Shown in pieces: positions 62,398 through 64,000 of a DNA stretch of 64,000 bases. The DNA comes from Acanthaster planci. Lineage: Eukaryota; Echinodermata; Asteroidea; Valvatida; Acanthasteridae. Both the position numbers and the translations under genes were made by a program. The notes beneath the pieces were generated by a model, which was given only the letters and a program-made list of their open reading frames with translations, ran no database searches and was not told the DNA's origin. The stretch is taken from assembly GCF_001949145.1 (NCBI RefSeq), contig NW_019091665.1, positions 145,889-209,888 of the forward strand, read 5' to 3'. The stretch's first letter is position 1, and each line of letters opens with the position of its first letter.

Positions 62398-63057
62398 GTA
62401 GGACAAGTGTGCGGACATATACATTTATCCTAAAATGTTTAACATTGTGTTAGCTTGTTGAAATTATGTACTTTTTCAAAGAAAACAATGGAAATCTATG
62501 TCAATAATCACTTTATGTTATGTGACATGTACATGCAAGAGTACCACAGTGTTCCAGGTCAGCCAATTAAGACTCTTGGGTGTAGTACATGTACATTGTA
62601 TTTGATCACAGTTCATCTAGAGATCATTCATTTGAAATATGAAATGAAGTAACTACGTGTACATGTACCAGTTGGCTACCACCCAGATTTAATGTGAATA
62701 GAGGAATTTCAAGTGTTTGCACTTGAAGATTGTTGGATGCAAAGCTGACCAGTTGATTTCTCATCTACGCTGTTACGTATGCAGTAACAGCCTGTGCAAC
62801 AGTGTCAGTATCAGTGACAGCTTCCATCTTGTGTTGGCAACCTTTGACTCTTGCTTTCTCTGCCTTTCTTACTCAATAAGCTCAACTGGTTCTCAGGTGC
62901 AGTTGTTAATGTGTTGATATGAACTCAAACCTCCACCCCTTCTGGTGCTTGTTACCATCTCCCCTTCCCCCCTTGCCCACATGTAGCTGCCCCTTGCTAA
63001 CTGTGCCTTGCTACATGTACATGTAACTGTTCAATATCGCTGTTCTTCACGTCACAG
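62398..63057 (+). other. L2HGDH intron 3
   Basis: A 660-bp intron without recognisable features apart from GTACAT-type motifs near 62527, 62588, 62658 and 63013. The following intron, 63190-63820 (631 bp), is likewise featureless. Confidence 0.8.
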
Positions 63058-63189
63058 TTAATAGTTGCCCTTGAGCCAGAGGAGCTCCCACGACTAGAGG
63101 CCCTGTATGAACGAGGTCAGAAAAACAATGTGAAGGACATGCGCGTGATTGGTCCTGAAGAAATCAGGGAGATGGAGCCACACTGTCGG
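63058..63189 (+). CDS. L2HGDH: L2HGDH exon 4
   Basis: A 132-nt, phase 0-0 exon of 44 residues: LIVALEPEELPRLEALYERG, then a variable NNVKDMRVI stretch, then EEIREMEPHCR. Human has [20 protein letters not shown] and IKKKEPYCR at the same place. The acceptor is TCACAG ending at 63057 and the donor is GTATGA from 63190. Confidence 0.96.
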
Positions 63190-63820
63190 GTATGATTGGG
63201 ATCTGAGACTGGTTTTTGGCAGGTTTGAGATAGCCCAGGGTTTTGCATTCAATGGTATATGGTATGGATTTGCTGTTTCATTTGGAAGAACTAACATAGT
63301 ACGCATAAACAGAGAAATAGCTCTCAAGCCAATGTTATTTCAGCATCATCCCCATAGCTAGACAAAATATCCACCTATTTGCACAGCAGATTCCAATTTT
63401 CCTTTTTCACCTTTATTCTATTTGGACCAATCCTGACAAAATGAGTCTCATATCAGGCCATCTTGGGTAAATAAAACGGAACCATCATCAGTTTTTACCC
63501 TCTTTTTTTTTGTCAAGATGCCAAACAGAGGGATACATCAGAATAAAAGCCATAAACATCAGTTTGCTCATTCTATTATAGAATGAGATAAGGTTGTGGA
63601 AAAACTGGCCTTGAGACTCAGTTCATGCTATCGTGTCACACATGTAAAAAATGCATGTACATGTACAATTCATAATCAAATGCATACATGTAATTAAACA
63701 TCCTTACCCTGGAAAGGCTGCTTACTACTACTGTACCATCCAATCTCCAAAGCATTCCTAAGCCTAGCATCGCACCCTTAAGGAGATGCTCAAACTCTGC
63801 ACATTGTAAACGTCACACAG

Positions 63821-63962
63821 GGGCTGAAGGCAATCAGCTCCCCACACACTGGCATTGTTGATTGGGCTGAGATCGCCAGGTCATTTGCCAAGACATTCGC
63901 CGCCAGAGGAGGACACATCTTCACTGAGTTTGAAGTCAAGGGATTCCGCATGGCACAAGAAG
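63821..63962 (+). CDS. L2HGDH: L2HGDH exon 5 (gene continues off window)
   Basis: A 142-nt exon, 47 codons plus 1 nt, encoding GLKAISSPHTGIVDWAEIAR and then GGHIFTEFEVKGF. Human has [20 protein letters not shown] and GGSVLTNFEVKGI. The acceptor is CACACAG ending at 63820 and the donor is GTAAAG from 63963. Together the five exons cover about 221 residues, roughly the first half of the usual ~460-residue protein. The rest lies beyond the right edge. Confidence 0.96.
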
Positions 63963-64000
63963 GTAAAGCTTTGGTTTCCACATGTTAAATGTTGGTTGCC

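Overview
The window is intron-rich eukaryotic nuclear DNA: AT-rich, with short coding exons bounded by GT/AG splice sites, introns up to 28 kb, and many dispersed repeats. It reads like a non-vertebrate bilaterian, probably a marine invertebrate. The two recognisable genes are conserved across animals, and the introns are full of GTACAT/ATGTAC palindromic clusters, foldback elements, a Mutator-like (MULE) element, a Penelope-like retroelement fragment and tRNA-derived SINEs. I cannot name the species from the sequence alone.

Layout. From 51,070 leftward to the window edge lies the 5' part of a TRIM9 orthologue on the minus strand. Its exons are at 50294-51070, 22016-22111, 18849-18941, an extra 51-nt exon candidate at 15980-16030, then 7020-7160, 3321-3477 and 2666-2805. 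They encode RING, two B-boxes, coiled coil, COS region and the start of the FN3 domain. The rest of FN3 and the SPRY domain lie beyond base 1. From 51,882 rightward, on the plus strand, lies L2HGDH (L-2-hydroxyglutarate dehydrogenase, mitochondrial). A probable presequence exon at 51882-51997 is followed by four clear exons at 61301-61422, 62246-62397, 63058-63189 and 63821-63962; the 3' half is beyond the window. The two genes are divergent, with start codons about 0.8 kb apart, which suggests a shared promoter region.

The 9.3-kb first intron of L2HGDH is an insertion hotspot. It holds three foldback elements with one terminal sequence, another MITE, an antisense 107-codon ORF for a possible two-TM protein flanked by diverged direct repeats, and a 4-kb decayed MULE bounded by inverted arrays of a 16-bp tandem repeat. 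The TRIM9 introns carry a Penelope-like fragment, SINEs, several MITE families and a decayed gene-like fragment near 41.5-42 kb. One short repeat family occurs once in a TRIM9 intron and once in an L2HGDH intron.

The genes do not form a pathway. TRIM9 is a cytosolic E3 ubiquitin ligase, typically neuronal. L2HGDH is a mitochondrial metabolite-repair flavoenzyme. Points most worth a second look are the in-frame 51-nt TRIM9 exon in the coiled coil, the 16-bp tandem arrays as MULE ends, the donor choice in L2HGDH exon 1, and the DSGxxxS degron in TRIM9.
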